NCBI GenBank assembly: GCA_017795025.1
Contig: CP051243.1
Location: forward strand, 248,001-312,000
Reading direction: 5' to 3'
Source of the DNA: Flavobacteriales bacterium
GTDB taxonomy: Bacteria; Bacteroidota; Bacteroidia; Flavobacteriales; Schleiferiaceae
DNA length: 64,000 nucleotides
Below the pieces are notes generated by a model. It was not told where the DNA came from. It did no database searches and worked only from the letters and a program-made list of their open reading frames with translations. The translations under genes were made by a program, and so were the position numbers. Within the stretch, counting starts at the first letter, position 1, and each line of letters starts with the position of its first letter. This document shows positions 26,573 through 35,580 of the stretch, piece by piece.

Positions 26573-26863
26573 TCACTCATTTAACAAGGCAATACAGCGA
26601 TCAATTTCCCGCATTAAGGAGCCCAATTTCGCTTTGGCTGCTTTAGCCTCTTCCGGGTCACCGGCTAGGCCACGAGCAAGTCGTAAGCGTTCTACTTCAG
26701 CTCCTAAGTTTTGGATTTTCTCCTCGCCCGAGTTCAGTTGACCCTCCAATTTAAGAACCTCTGCTTTGAGTTGTGCATTTTCCTTTTGCAACACAACATA
26801 ATCGCTGATTAAATGGTTAATCAGTTGCTCGAGATTTTTAATCTTGGCTTCAATCGCTTTCAT
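26573..26863 (-). CDS. Small coiled-coil protein upstream of zapA (ZapB-like)
   Basis: The 96-residue protein is almost entirely a predicted coiled coil: heptads through 'IKNLEQLINHLISDYVVLQKENAQLKAEVLKLEGQL' and 'KIQNLGAEVERLRLAR', then a Gly/Pro break (AGDPEE) and a short helix. There are no Cys or transmembrane segments. Size, coiled-coil nature and the 21-bp gap to zapA suggest a functional counterpart of ZapB, which in E. coli binds ZapA at the division site. This is inference; sequence similarity to ZapB is not evident to me. Confidence 0.72.
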   Translation of the reverse strand: MKAIEAKIKNLEQLINHLISDYVVLQKENAQLKAEVLKLEGQLNSGEEKIQNLGAEVERLRLARGLAGDPEEAKAAKAKLGSLMREIDRCIALLNE

Positions 26864-26990
26864 TCAGGACGGAAAAACTCCAATGGCCAAAGTTAGCAAG
26901 CCACATTGGGATTGCAAACTCCTTTTTCAAAGCGGAAAAAAAACTGCTAAAGCCCTTATAAGCACTGTGATTATACCTTACCTTTCGCTT

Positions 26991-28718
26991 ATGCGAACAA
27001 TCTTTTTAGCCTCCCTAGCGCTTTTATTTGCCGGTTCCATGGCAGCGCAATCCGATTATCCGCAGGACTATTTTCGGAGTCCGCTCAGCATTCCTTTAAT
27101 TTCTTCGGGCACCTTTGGTGAGTTAAGGGGAAATCACTTTCACTCGGGATTAGATATTAAAACCCAAGGGCGAATTGGTCAAGCGGTATTAGCGGCAGCA
27201 GAAGGTGATATTGTTCGGATAAAAGTTTCCCCCTACGGTTTTGGGAAGGCGCTTTATTTGCGACATCCCAATGGCTACACCACGGTGTATGCTCACCTTG
27301 ATAGCTTTCATCCCGATATTGAAGCCTGGGTGATTGCCGAAATGAGGCGCAAGCAGAGTAATGAAGTTGATCTTTTTCCGCCAGCCGGCAAGTTTAGCTT
27401 TGCCCAAGGGGAAGAAATTGCTAAAAGCGGCAATAGCGGTGGAAGTGGTGGACCCCATTTGCATTTCGAAGTGCGCGATACCCGTACCGAGAAAATCATA
27501 AATCCCTTGCTATTTGGTTTCGATGTAGCCGATAGTCGCCCTCCCGAAATAGGTCCACTCCAGGTATATTACTTCTCTGATAAAGGAGTGCCTACGGGAC
27601 AAAAGGAATATCGTTCCATCAAAATAGAAGGCAGTCAATACGGATTAGTGGGCGAAGGAATTGTGGAGGCCTCAGGGGCCCTTTCTTTTGGTTTATACAG
27701 CATTGACCGTCAGGATGGCGCCTACAATAAAAACGGCGTTTTCGATTTAAAGCTCTTTGTGGGCGAGGAGCTTCATCATCGTTTTAATATGGAAACCTTT
27801 GCCTTTGCCGAAACCCGATTTATTAATGCCCATATCGATTATGGCCTTAAGGCTTGTTGCAATCGCTCCTCCCACCGTTTGTTTCGAGAGCCTGGAAATG
27901 CCTTGTCCGTATACCCCAATAAAGCCGAAGCGGGTCATTTGCATTTTGACCGCGATACGGTAGTCCCTATTCGAATAGAAGCTGCGGATGTTGCGGGTAA
28001 TGTTTCGGTCTTGCAGTTTGATCTGCATTATCGGGCCCAAGCAGGCCTGTCGGAACCTGAGGTGAGTTCAGAGCTCGCGGGAGAAAATCAGCAGCAGCTG
28101 TATTTCAATCAGGCCGATATTATCCAAGGGACAAACTATGAACTCGCTTATAAGCAAGGTAGTTTTTACCGGGATTATACGATTCAGGTGGAAAGTGAAG
28201 ATCTAGGTGAGGCTTATAGTCGTCTCTTTACTTTTGGATCGCGAGAGGTTCCGGTGCATCGATACTTCGACCTCAAGTTGCGGGCCACCCATCTGCCGAA
28301 AGGCTTAAACCCCAGTAAGTTATTTATTGCCAGCTATAAAGATGGCAAGTACGATGATTATGAAGGAGGCTACTACGCCAATGGCTGGGTAACTTGCCGC
28401 ACCCGACAGTTGGGGTCCTTCGCAATCTTGGCCGATACAACGGCTCCCACGGCGAGTTTAATTAATTACAAATCGAGAGGATCCATTCCTGAAACCCTCC
28501 AGATTCGAGTAGGCGATGATTTAAGTGGGGTGGAAGAATATAATGCTTGGGTCGACGGCGTGTGGGTTCCGATTTATTACGATGCTAAAACCCGGCGTTT
28601 ACTTTTAAATACGACCTATTGGCCCGAGAAGGAAGGATTAAAATATGTGTTAAAATTGGTCCTAGAGGACGATAAAAAGAACCGAAGCGAACAAAATTGG
28701 GATCTATTTATTCCTTAG
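26991..28718 (+). CDS. M23-family peptidoglycan endopeptidase
   Basis: The ATG at 26991 gives a clean signal peptide (MRTIFLASLALLFAGSMAAQ), so it was preferred over one 49 codons upstream that would overlap the divergent gene. The 575-residue protein has an M23/LytM domain in residues ~40-175: zinc ligands His51 and Asp55 in HSGLDIKT, and the HLHFEV motif with His156 and His158. The C-terminal ~400 residues are beta-rich and of unknown type. It should cut peptide cross-links of peptidoglycan in the periplasm. Head-to-head with the zapA operon, which hints at a role in division or cell-wall remodelling. Confidence 0.92.
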   Translation: MRTIFLASLALLFAGSMAAQSDYPQDYFRSPLSIPLISSGTFGELRGNHFHSGLDIKTQGRIGQAVLAAAEGDIVRIKVSPYGFGKALYLRHPNGYTTVYAHLDSFHPDIEAWVIAEMRRKQSNEVDLFPPAGKFSFAQGEEIAKSGNSGGSGGPHLHFEVRDTRTEKIINPLLFGFDVADSRPPEIGPLQVYYFSDKGVPTGQKEYRSIKIEGSQYGLVGEGIVEASGALSFGLYSIDRQDGAYNKNGVFDLKLFVGEELHHRFNMETFAFAETRFINAHIDYGLKACCNRSSHRLFREPGNALSVYPNKAEAGHLHFDRDTVVPIRIEAADVAGNVSVLQFDLHYRAQAGLSEPEVSSELAGENQQQLYFNQADIIQGTNYELAYKQGSFYRDYTIQVESEDLGEAYSRLFTFGSREVPVHRYFDLKLRATHLPKGLNPSKLFIASYKDGKYDDYEGGYYANGWVTCRTRQLGSFAILADTTAPTASLINYKSRGSIPETLQIRVGDDLSGVEEYNAWVDGVWVPIYYDAKTRRLLLNTTYWPEKEGLKYVLKLVLEDDKKNRSEQNWDLFIP

Positions 28719-28752
28719 ATGCTATTTTCGCCAAATCATCGTTAGAGAGCTA

Positions 28753-29391
28753 ATGAAATACTTCTATACATTACTTTTCTTTGTTTCTAGCCTAAATCTA
28801 GTTTTTGCGCAGGAGGAAATTCAGCCGGTGCAAATAAGTGGTTTGGTCTTGAGTAATGATAGTATTCCTAGGCCGATTCCTTTTGCGCACGTTTATGTTG
28901 GCCAAGGAAAGCGGGGTACGATGACCGATAAGGATGGCTTTTTCTCTTTTGCCGCGATGCCTAAAGATAGTATTCGTTTTTCCTGTATCGGCTTTCAGAA
29001 GGAAGTGCTCTTTGTTCCGGATACCTTAAATAAAACCGCCTATTTGGCGCGGGTGATGATGAAGCGAGACACCTTGCTTTTAGAAGAAGTTCCACTGTAT
29101 CCTTGGCCTACCCCTGATCGATTTAAAGAAGCTTTTTTAGCCACTAATATTCCCACTACCCAAAATGATATCGCTATGCGAAATTTAGCTATTCAGGCCT
29201 TACAAGATCGTGCCGCGGCTATGAACTTAGATCCTGAAGAAGCAAAAGACCTGGCGATTATGATGCAAAATCAAAGTATTTACGACCATGGGCGCTATCA
29301 GATTTTTGATAACGGGGCAACCGCAATTTTGGGTGCTTTGAGTAATCCCTTTGCTTGGCAACAACTCTTCCAATCTTTTAAGAAAAAGTAA
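28753..29391 (+). CDS. CarboxypepD_reg-like domain protein
   Basis: The 212-residue protein has a signal peptide (MKYFYTLLFFVSSLNLVFAQ) followed by one carboxypeptidase-regulatory-like beta-sandwich (residues ~28-110: 'QISGLVLSNDSIPRPIPFAHVYVGQGKRGTMTDKDGFFSFAAMP'). The C-terminal half is helical. There is no plug or barrel, so it is a free-standing periplasmic version of the domain that begins the TonB receptor encoded six bases downstream. The two genes are almost certainly co-transcribed. Its role may be to assist that receptor. Confidence 0.82.
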   Translation: MKYFYTLLFFVSSLNLVFAQEEIQPVQISGLVLSNDSIPRPIPFAHVYVGQGKRGTMTDKDGFFSFAAMPKDSIRFSCIGFQKEVLFVPDTLNKTAYLARVMMKRDTLLLEEVPLYPWPTPDRFKEAFLATNIPTTQNDIAMRNLAIQALQDRAAAMNLDPEEAKDLAIMMQNQSIYDHGRYQIFDNGATAILGALSNPFAWQQLFQSFKKK

Positions 29392-29397
29392 GCTTCA

Positions 29398-31884
29398 ATG
29401 CGCTTAGTGCTCGCGGCAATTAGCCTCCTCTTTGTTTCCTTTTCCAGCTTTGGTCAAACCCAAATATTTGGTCATGTTACGGATCCGGCCGGCCGACCTA
29501 TTGATGGCGTTAGAGTAGGGGTGGGCGACTACTACACCTTGTCGAACGACTCGGGTTATTATGAATTGGATTTAGTGCATGGCAAGCGCTTATTGGTCTA
29601 TTTCATCAATTTCGGATACGAGCCCGATACCCTTTACATAGGACTGGAAAAAAATGAAAAGAAGGAAATTAACCGGGTCCTCTTTTTAATTCCCAATATT
29701 CTTGATGAGGTAAGTCTGGTCGATAAGAAAGGGCGTTTCGATGGACAAATTCAAGTGGGGGTGAAGTCGATTGAGTCTTTTGTGGGTCCCAACTCCGGGG
29801 TCGAAGGTATCATCAAAACCTTACCGGGGGTAAGCTCCTACAGCGAACTATCCTCTCAATATTCGGTGCGCGGGGGTAACTTCGATGAGAACTTGGTTTA
29901 TGTTAATGGTATAGAAGTGTATCGCCCATTTTTGGTTCGTAACGGTCAGCAGGAAGGGATGAGTTTTATCAATTCCTCCATGGTTTCCAATGTGCGCTTT
30001 TCGGCCGGAGGTTTCGAGGCCCGTTATGGCGATAAAATGGCATCGGTTTTAGATATTACTTATCGCAAACCCACCGGCTTTGGTTTAAGTGTAGAAGGCA
30101 GTTTATTAGGAGGGAATTTGGTTTACGAAGACCGTATGGCCAAAGATCGCTTGTCGATACTGCTTGGAGCTCGCTATCGCACCAATCAATTACTCCTAGG
30201 CTCCTTGGACACCGAAGCGGATTTCCTCCCCCGGTTTACCGATGTACAAGCTTACATTGCTTATGATCTAACCGATGAATGGGAATTGAACTTTTTGGGG
30301 AATTATTCCCGCAATCTCTATCAAGTAATTCCAGAAAGTCGAAGTACTGATTTTGGAACCATTCAGGAAAGCTTGCGCTTAAACGTGTTTTTCGACGGTC
30401 GTGAAGATTACGACTTCACCACGCGCTTTGCGGCCTTTGGCGCAAATTACCGACCCCGAAAAGACCTTCGACTTACCTTCCAAAGTTCGGTGTTTCAAAC
30501 TACCGAGCAAGAGTATTTCGATGTAATTGGGGCTTATCGTCTGGGGGAGCTTAATACCAATTTGGGAAGTGATCAATTCGGAGAAATAAGTTTCACCCGA
30601 AGCATTGGCGCCTTTCAAAATTATGCCCGAAATTACTTAGATGCGATTGTGGCCAATGTAAGTCATCGCGGAATTTTAGAGCAGGGTAAGGTTACTTGGC
30701 GCTGGGGAGCAAAATTGCAGGTTGAAGATATCCTCGATCGCTACAAAGAGTGGGAGCGTATCGATTCGGCCGGCTTTAATGTGCCTAATGGCAGTGGCTT
30801 TAATTACGATTCCTTAATTGTAACCGCGGTTGATGGTGCTGGAAATCCAGTAGCGGGAGATGTGTACACTTCCATTTTGGAGGAAGACGAGTTGCAGCTC
30901 TTTGAAAGCTTTGCAAGTAGAATCTCGGTAAATAGCATTCGTGCGACAGCCTATGTAGAGCGTAGCGCTTTAATTCCCATCGATTCGGCTGGCGATTTAT
31001 TTTACAATGTCGGCCTTCGCAGTCATTATTGGAGTTTTAATAATCAAAACGTAATTAGCCCCCGGGCCAGTTTAAGTTATAAACCAGCTTGGGAGTCGGA
31101 TATGGTTTTCCGCGTATCGGCTGGTTTTTATTATCAACCTCCTTTTTACCGAGAAATGCGGAATCTCGAAGGTGGCTTAAATGAAGAGATTCGCGCCCAA
31201 CGTTCCATTCATTTGGTTTTAGGTAACGATTATCAATTGCGGATTTGGAATCGACCCTTTAAAATGGTGACGGAGGTGTATTATAAGGATTTCGCCAGTT
31301 TAATTCCTTATGATATGGATAATGTGCGAATCCGTTATCGCGCAGTAAACAATGCCCGCGGTTATGCAACTGGTCTTGATTATCGCATTAACGGGGAGTT
31401 TGTACCAGGCATAGAGTCATGGGCTTCGCTTTCGCTGATGACCATCCGTGAGGATATTGAAGGAGATGGCGCCGGGTTTTTACCACGACCTACCGATCAA
31501 CGTCTCAATTTTAAAATTTTCTTTCAAGACTACTTACCCAATGATCCCAGCTTTCGCGTGAGCTTAACTTTGGCTTATGGCACGGGTTTGCCATTTGGAC
31601 CACCCCAAGCAACTGCAGCAGAACGAGTGTTTAGGCTTCCTGATTACCGAAGGGTAGATATCGGTTTCTCCAAAGTGCTAAAAAGCGAGTCGCGCGAGTA
31701 TGACTGGAAGTTCTTGAATAACTTCCGTAGCCTGTGGGTTGGATTGGAAGTGTTTAACTTATTGGATATAACCAATACCATTTCTTATTTATGGGTGAAG
31801 GATATTAGCACTGCGAGAGAATATGCTGTACCCAATTACCTTACACCACGCCTGCTCAACTTAAAATTAGTTGCCAAGATTTAA
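29398..31884 (+). CDS. TonB-dependent outer-membrane receptor
   Basis: The 828-residue protein has a signal peptide ending near 'SFSSFGQT', a CarboxypepD_reg-like domain (residues ~22-105, 'IFGHVTDPAGRPIDGVRVGV'), a plug domain (~120-225, with 'YSVRGGNFDENLVYVNGIEVYRP') and a 22-strand barrel. It follows the small CarboxypepD-like gene by six bases. No SusD homologue is present. Substrate unknown. Confidence 0.92.
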   Translation: MRLVLAAISLLFVSFSSFGQTQIFGHVTDPAGRPIDGVRVGVGDYYTLSNDSGYYELDLVHGKRLLVYFINFGYEPDTLYIGLEKNEKKEINRVLFLIPNILDEVSLVDKKGRFDGQIQVGVKSIESFVGPNSGVEGIIKTLPGVSSYSELSSQYSVRGGNFDENLVYVNGIEVYRPFLVRNGQQEGMSFINSSMVSNVRFSAGGFEARYGDKMASVLDITYRKPTGFGLSVEGSLLGGNLVYEDRMAKDRLSILLGARYRTNQLLLGSLDTEADFLPRFTDVQAYIAYDLTDEWELNFLGNYSRNLYQVIPESRSTDFGTIQESLRLNVFFDGREDYDFTTRFAAFGANYRPRKDLRLTFQSSVFQTTEQEYFDVIGAYRLGELNTNLGSDQFGEISFTRSIGAFQNYARNYLDAIVANVSHRGILEQGKVTWRWGAKLQVEDILDRYKEWERIDSAGFNVPNGSGFNYDSLIVTAVDGAGNPVAGDVYTSILEEDELQLFESFASRISVNSIRATAYVERSALIPIDSAGDLFYNVGLRSHYWSFNNQNVISPRASLSYKPAWESDMVFRVSAGFYYQPPFYREMRNLEGGLNEEIRAQRSIHLVLGNDYQLRIWNRPFKMVTEVYYKDFASLIPYDMDNVRIRYRAVNNARGYATGLDYRINGEFVPGIESWASLSLMTIREDIEGDGAGFLPRPTDQRLNFKIFFQDYLPNDPSFRVSLTLAYGTGLPFGPPQATAAERVFRLPDYRRVDIGFSKVLKSESREYDWKFLNNFRSLWVGLEVFNLLDITNTISYLWVKDISTAREYAVPNYLTPRLLNLKLVAKI

Positions 31885-31908
31885 GGCTTTCCTTTGCCAT
31901 AAATAGGC

Positions 31909-31916
31909 TATTTTTG
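31909..31916 (+). promoter_or_regulatory. -7 promoter element of the 31936 TPR gene
   Basis: TATTTTTG matches TAnnTTTG, 19 bases before the ATG, so this gene and the PBP downstream can be transcribed apart from the TonB receptor. Confidence 0.5.
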
Positions 31917-31935
31917 CGGGCCAAAATCGATTTCA

Positions 31936-32451
31936 ATGTTCAGTAAATATTTACGCTTAGGATTAACAGCCCTCTTTTTTGGATTGTCGGTATGGCAATT
32001 TATTGAAGTAGAGATTGGCAATGGCATTATGTGGTTGCTTTTAACGGGTTTGGTGATATTCACTTATTTCCGGAATGAGCGCATCTTACAAGCCTTTTGG
32101 TTCCTCCGTAAAAACGAAATGGATAAGGCTGAAAAGGCCCTTAATAAAATCAAGAACCCCGAACAATCTTTAATCAAAGGTCAGCTAGCTTACTATTATA
32201 TGCTACAGGGGATGGTGCAATCTCAAACCGGAATTGGTAAGGCCGAAACCTTTTTGCGCAAGGCTTTAAAAACCGGTTTGCGCCAAAAGCATGATCAGGC
32301 CATGGCCAAATTACAACTCGCAGGTATTGCCTTAGCTAAACGTCGCAAGCGTGAGGCACAGGTGCTCTTAACCGAAGTGAAAAAGCTGGATAGTCGCGGC
32401 ATGCTTAACGAGCAGGTTCGCATGCTTAAACAGCAAATGAAGCGAATCTAA
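31936..32451 (+). CDS. Small membrane protein with TPR-like repeats
   Basis: The 171-residue protein has two hydrophobic helices at the N-terminus (about residues 8-22 and 30-46, 'GIMWLLLTGLVIFTYF') and then helical repeats with TPR character ('MDKAEKALNKIKNPEQSLIKGQLAYYYMLQGMVQ', 'GIGKAETFLRKALKTGL', 'AMAKLQLAGIALAKRRKREAQVLLTEV'). The repeats should face the cytoplasm. It precedes the class A PBP gene by nine bases and may help position that enzyme. I know no named family. Confidence 0.78.
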   Translation: MFSKYLRLGLTALFFGLSVWQFIEVEIGNGIMWLLLTGLVIFTYFRNERILQAFWFLRKNEMDKAEKALNKIKNPEQSLIKGQLAYYYMLQGMVQSQTGIGKAETFLRKALKTGLRQKHDQAMAKLQLAGIALAKRRKREAQVLLTEVKKLDSRGMLNEQVRMLKQQMKRI

Positions 32452-32460
32452 AAGAAGCCA

Positions 32461-34782
32461 TTGCCTCCAAAAAAGAGAAGTAAAAAGTCGAAGTCAACTC
32501 GCGCTAAGCGCCCCAAGAAGATGAAACTTGGGAAGCGCATCTTCCGCGGTTTTTTAAAGCTCGGATTGTTAGCCGTTTTGGCCTTAACGCTTTTTGTGAG
32601 CTCGGTTTATCTCGGTTTTTGGGGCCCATTACCCGATGCAGAGGAATTAGCAGGACTGCAGAAATCTAGGGCAAGCTTGGTGTATGCCCAGAAGGGGGAG
32701 CTTATTGGCAGTTATTATAGCATTAATCGCGACCCTGTTTCCTATCAAGAACTTCCCGAACATCTTTTAGAAGCCTTAGTCGCCACCGAGGATGAGCGAT
32801 TTTACGAGCATGCCGGTATCGACTGGAGGAGTTTACTGCGCGTGGCCTTTAAATCGGTATTGATGGGAGATGCCTCCGCGGGGGGAGGCTCCACCTTAAC
32901 ACAGCAATTGGTTAAAAACCTATTTGGTCGTCCCGATTATGGCCTGCTGAGTTTACCCGTGAATAAAACCCGAGAAATCCTCTTGGCCTACCGACTGGAA
33001 TCAGCCTTTTCGAAACAGGAGCTATTAGCACTTTATTTTAATACCGTTAGTTTTTCAGAAAACACTTACGGTATCGCTGCGGGAGCCCGGCGCTTTTTTA
33101 ATTGCCAACCGGCTGATCTCAAAATGGAAGAAGCCGCGGTGCTCGTGGGCTTATTAAAAGCCAATACCTATTACAATCCCCGTTTAAATCCCGACTGGTC
33201 CTTAAAGCGCCGCAATGTGGTATTCGCACAGATGCAACGTAATGGCTATTTAAATGAGGCGGAGTATGATTCCCTAAGTGCCCTACCTCTAGAGCTAGAT
33301 TACCGCAATTTGGACATTGAAGGTCCGGCCCCCTATTTCCTTGCTCAAGTAGAGAAGGAATTGGCTCAAGTTTTAAAGGGCAAGGTAAAGGCCGATGGCA
33401 GTCCTTGGGACCCTAAGAAAGATGGATTGCGTATTTATACCACCTTGGATGCTCGTAAGCAAGCTAATTTGAGACGTTCCTATCGTCGGCATTTGGCACA
33501 GTGGCAAAAGAAATTTGATGCCCATTGGTCAAGGCAAGACCCTTGGTCAGCAAAGCCGAGTTTTTTTGATAAAAAGTTACAGGCCACACCTCAGTATCAG
33601 CAATTAGCCGCTCGATCATGGTCGGATGAAAAAATCTTAAGCACCCTTTCCAAGGAGCGAAATATGGAATTATTTCATCCAGCTGGGATGGTGGAAGGAG
33701 CCTATTCGATGCAGGATTCCTTGCGGCATTATCTGCGCTTATTACGGGGGGCTTCTATGCTTTTAAATCCGAAATCGGGCGCGATTGAAGCCTGGATTGG
33801 TGGCCCTGATTACCGGTATTTACCCTACGATGCCCTACAGGCCCCTCTTAGTATGGCCTCCACGGTAAAGCCCTTTATAATGGCGGCTGCTTTGGAAGCG
33901 GGCGCTCAGCCATGCGATTATCTATCAGCCGAAAGGCGGGAGTACCCTGAGCACCAGAACTGGAGCCCACGGAACTACGATGCCCAATACGATGGCCTTT
34001 ATAGTATGGCCGGTGCCTTAAAGAAATCGATAAATACCGTAACGGTAGCCTGGTTTTTTAAAGTAGGGGAGCATAAGGTAAAGGAGCTTGCCGACGATTT
34101 AGGATTAGCTGAAAATTGGCCGGATGGCCCCACCGCTGCTTTGGGTACTGCTGCCGTGCGCCCCATCGATTTGGCCCAGGCTTATGCTGTGTTTGCCAAT
34201 GGTGGAGAAAAGGTGAGTGCCTATTTCATTGAGAAAATTGAAACGGCAGAAGGGGATTTGCTTTATCATCGCGAAGCAGCTCCGAGAGAAAGAATCATCA
34301 GCTCCGAAACAAGTCAATTGATCAATACCATGTTGCAAGGGGTAAGTGCAGAGGGGACGGCCAGAAGTCTTTCTTCGGTTTATGGTTCTAAATACCCATG
34401 GGCGGCGAAAACCGGTACGGCACAAAATTATAGCGATGCCTGGTTTGTCGCTTATCGCCCGGATGTGGTTTCGGTAACCTGGATGGGCGGCGTGAGTCCC
34501 CTAATTCATTTTAGAAGCGGTGCCTATGGATCAGGATCTACTATGGCGCTACCCGTATTTGGCTATAGCCTTAAGGAACTCGAAAAAACTAGCCCCGCTT
34601 GGCCAAGGCTTGATGAGTCGCTGCTGTTAAAATTAGATTGCCCAGACTATCGCGAGGAAAATCTCTTGGACGGAATTATCGGTTTATTTGAGAAAGAAGC
34701 CGGTGAGAAGGTGAAGACCAAAGAAGATACTGCGGAGGGCAGTAGTCCCTGGTGGAAACGCATTTTTAAGAAGAAAGACTAG
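32461..34782 (+). CDS. Class A penicillin-binding protein (bifunctional PBP1A-like)
   Basis: The 773-residue protein polymerises and cross-links peptidoglycan. A basic cytoplasmic tail and one transmembrane helix (~residues 30-55) lead to a GT51 glycosyltransferase domain with catalytic Glu110 in ATEDERFYEH and the GGSTLTQQLVKNL motif. The transpeptidase domain has Ser467 in STVK, an SxN motif in 'KKSIN', and Lys650 in KTGTAQ. The gene appears to start at TTG (32461), nine bases after the preceding stop; an ATG 20 codons later (32521) is the alternative. The last two bases of the stop region overlap the convergent DUF4197 gene. Confidence 0.95.
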   Translation: MPPKKRSKKSKSTRAKRPKKMKLGKRIFRGFLKLGLLAVLALTLFVSSVYLGFWGPLPDAEELAGLQKSRASLVYAQKGELIGSYYSINRDPVSYQELPEHLLEALVATEDERFYEHAGIDWRSLLRVAFKSVLMGDASAGGGSTLTQQLVKNLFGRPDYGLLSLPVNKTREILLAYRLESAFSKQELLALYFNTVSFSENTYGIAAGARRFFNCQPADLKMEEAAVLVGLLKANTYYNPRLNPDWSLKRRNVVFAQMQRNGYLNEAEYDSLSALPLELDYRNLDIEGPAPYFLAQVEKELAQVLKGKVKADGSPWDPKKDGLRIYTTLDARKQANLRRSYRRHLAQWQKKFDAHWSRQDPWSAKPSFFDKKLQATPQYQQLAARSWSDEKILSTLSKERNMELFHPAGMVEGAYSMQDSLRHYLRLLRGASMLLNPKSGAIEAWIGGPDYRYLPYDALQAPLSMASTVKPFIMAAALEAGAQPCDYLSAERREYPEHQNWSPRNYDAQYDGLYSMAGALKKSINTVTVAWFFKVGEHKVKELADDLGLAENWPDGPTAALGTAAVRPIDLAQAYAVFANGGEKVSAYFIEKIETAEGDLLYHREAAPRERIISSETSQLINTMLQGVSAEGTARSLSSVYGSKYPWAAKTGTAQNYSDAWFVAYRPDVVSVTWMGGVSPLIHFRSGAYGSGSTMALPVFGYSLKELEKTSPAWPRLDESLLLKLDCPDYREENLLDGIIGLFEKEAGEKVKTKEDTAEGSSPWWKRIFKKKD

Positions 34783-35486
34783 CCTTGCCAGCCGAAAACT
34801 CTCTTGAGAATGGCGCTTATCCGAGCCGCAGGATCTTGTCGAATTTTTGCCTCTTCCTCAGCGAGTAGACTAAATAGTCCGTCTAAGGTTCCTTCCAAGA
34901 CATAATTGCTGAGATCAGGATTTACGGGTTGCACAAAGGGAATACGGTTATAATTACTGGCAATAGGCTGCCAATACTTCGTTAATTCCACCTTTTGCAA
35001 AGCTTCATCAATAACTGGTTTAAAGGCGGCTTTAAGTTGGGGAGTGGTTTGTGCTTTGAGGTATTGGGTGGCCGCATCTTCATCTCCGCGCCAAATAGCA
35101 TAAACATCTTGAAAACTCATTTCACTTATTGCAGTGGCAAATATGGGACTTGCTTTCGCAGATGCTTGCTCTGCACCGTGGTTTAAGGTCTCTACAAAAT
35201 CGTCGACTACCTTCCCAAGGCCTAAGTCACGTAGAGTATTGGCGGCTCGCTCCGCTTCGGGGGGAAAGGGAATTTTAATTTTAGGATTAAGGTAAAAGCC
35301 GTTCCGCTGAGAACTGCGTTCGATAGCCTTTTGGATGCCCACTTTTAAAGCTTCCCGGAGTCCTTGATTTATTTCCGAACGACTAGGTTCCAGGTTGGCT
35401 TGACCTGCTTCGGCCATTTGAAGGAGGGCATCGCAAGAACTTAGGAAACTAATTCCGAGGATTAGGATGAGGGTCTTAAACTTCAT
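34779..35486 (-). CDS. DUF4197 lipoprotein
   Basis: The 235-residue protein has a lipoprotein signal ending LSSC (Cys18). The remainder matches DUF4197: 'GLREALKVGIQKAIERSSQ', 'GFYLNPKIKIPFPPEAERA', 'DFVETLNHGAEQASAKASPIF', and 'RGDEDAATQYLKAQTTPQL'. The family is widespread, helical and uncharacterised. It is a single gene on the minus strand that ends in a four-base overlap with the PBP stop codon. Confidence 0.88.
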   Translation of the reverse strand: MKFKTLILILGISFLSSCDALLQMAEAGQANLEPSRSEINQGLREALKVGIQKAIERSSQRNGFYLNPKIKIPFPPEAERAANTLRDLGLGKVVDDFVETLNHGAEQASAKASPIFATAISEMSFQDVYAIWRGDEDAATQYLKAQTTPQLKAAFKPVIDEALQKVELTKYWQPIASNYNRIPFVQPVNPDLSNYVLEGTLDGLFSLLAEEEAKIRQDPAARISAILKRVFGWQG

Positions 35487-35549
35487 GGGGGCTTCGATTT
35501 TAGCCCATTAAATTAGCGAATTATGGGCTAGTAGGCTGCAATTAAAAAT

Positions 35550-35557
35550 TAACTTTG
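35550..35557 (+). promoter_or_regulatory. -7 promoter element of cinA
   Basis: TAACTTTG matches TAnnTTTG and lies 23 bases before the cinA ATG. Confidence 0.55.
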
Positions 35558-35580
35558 CCCCTTTCTATATTTTCCCGTAA

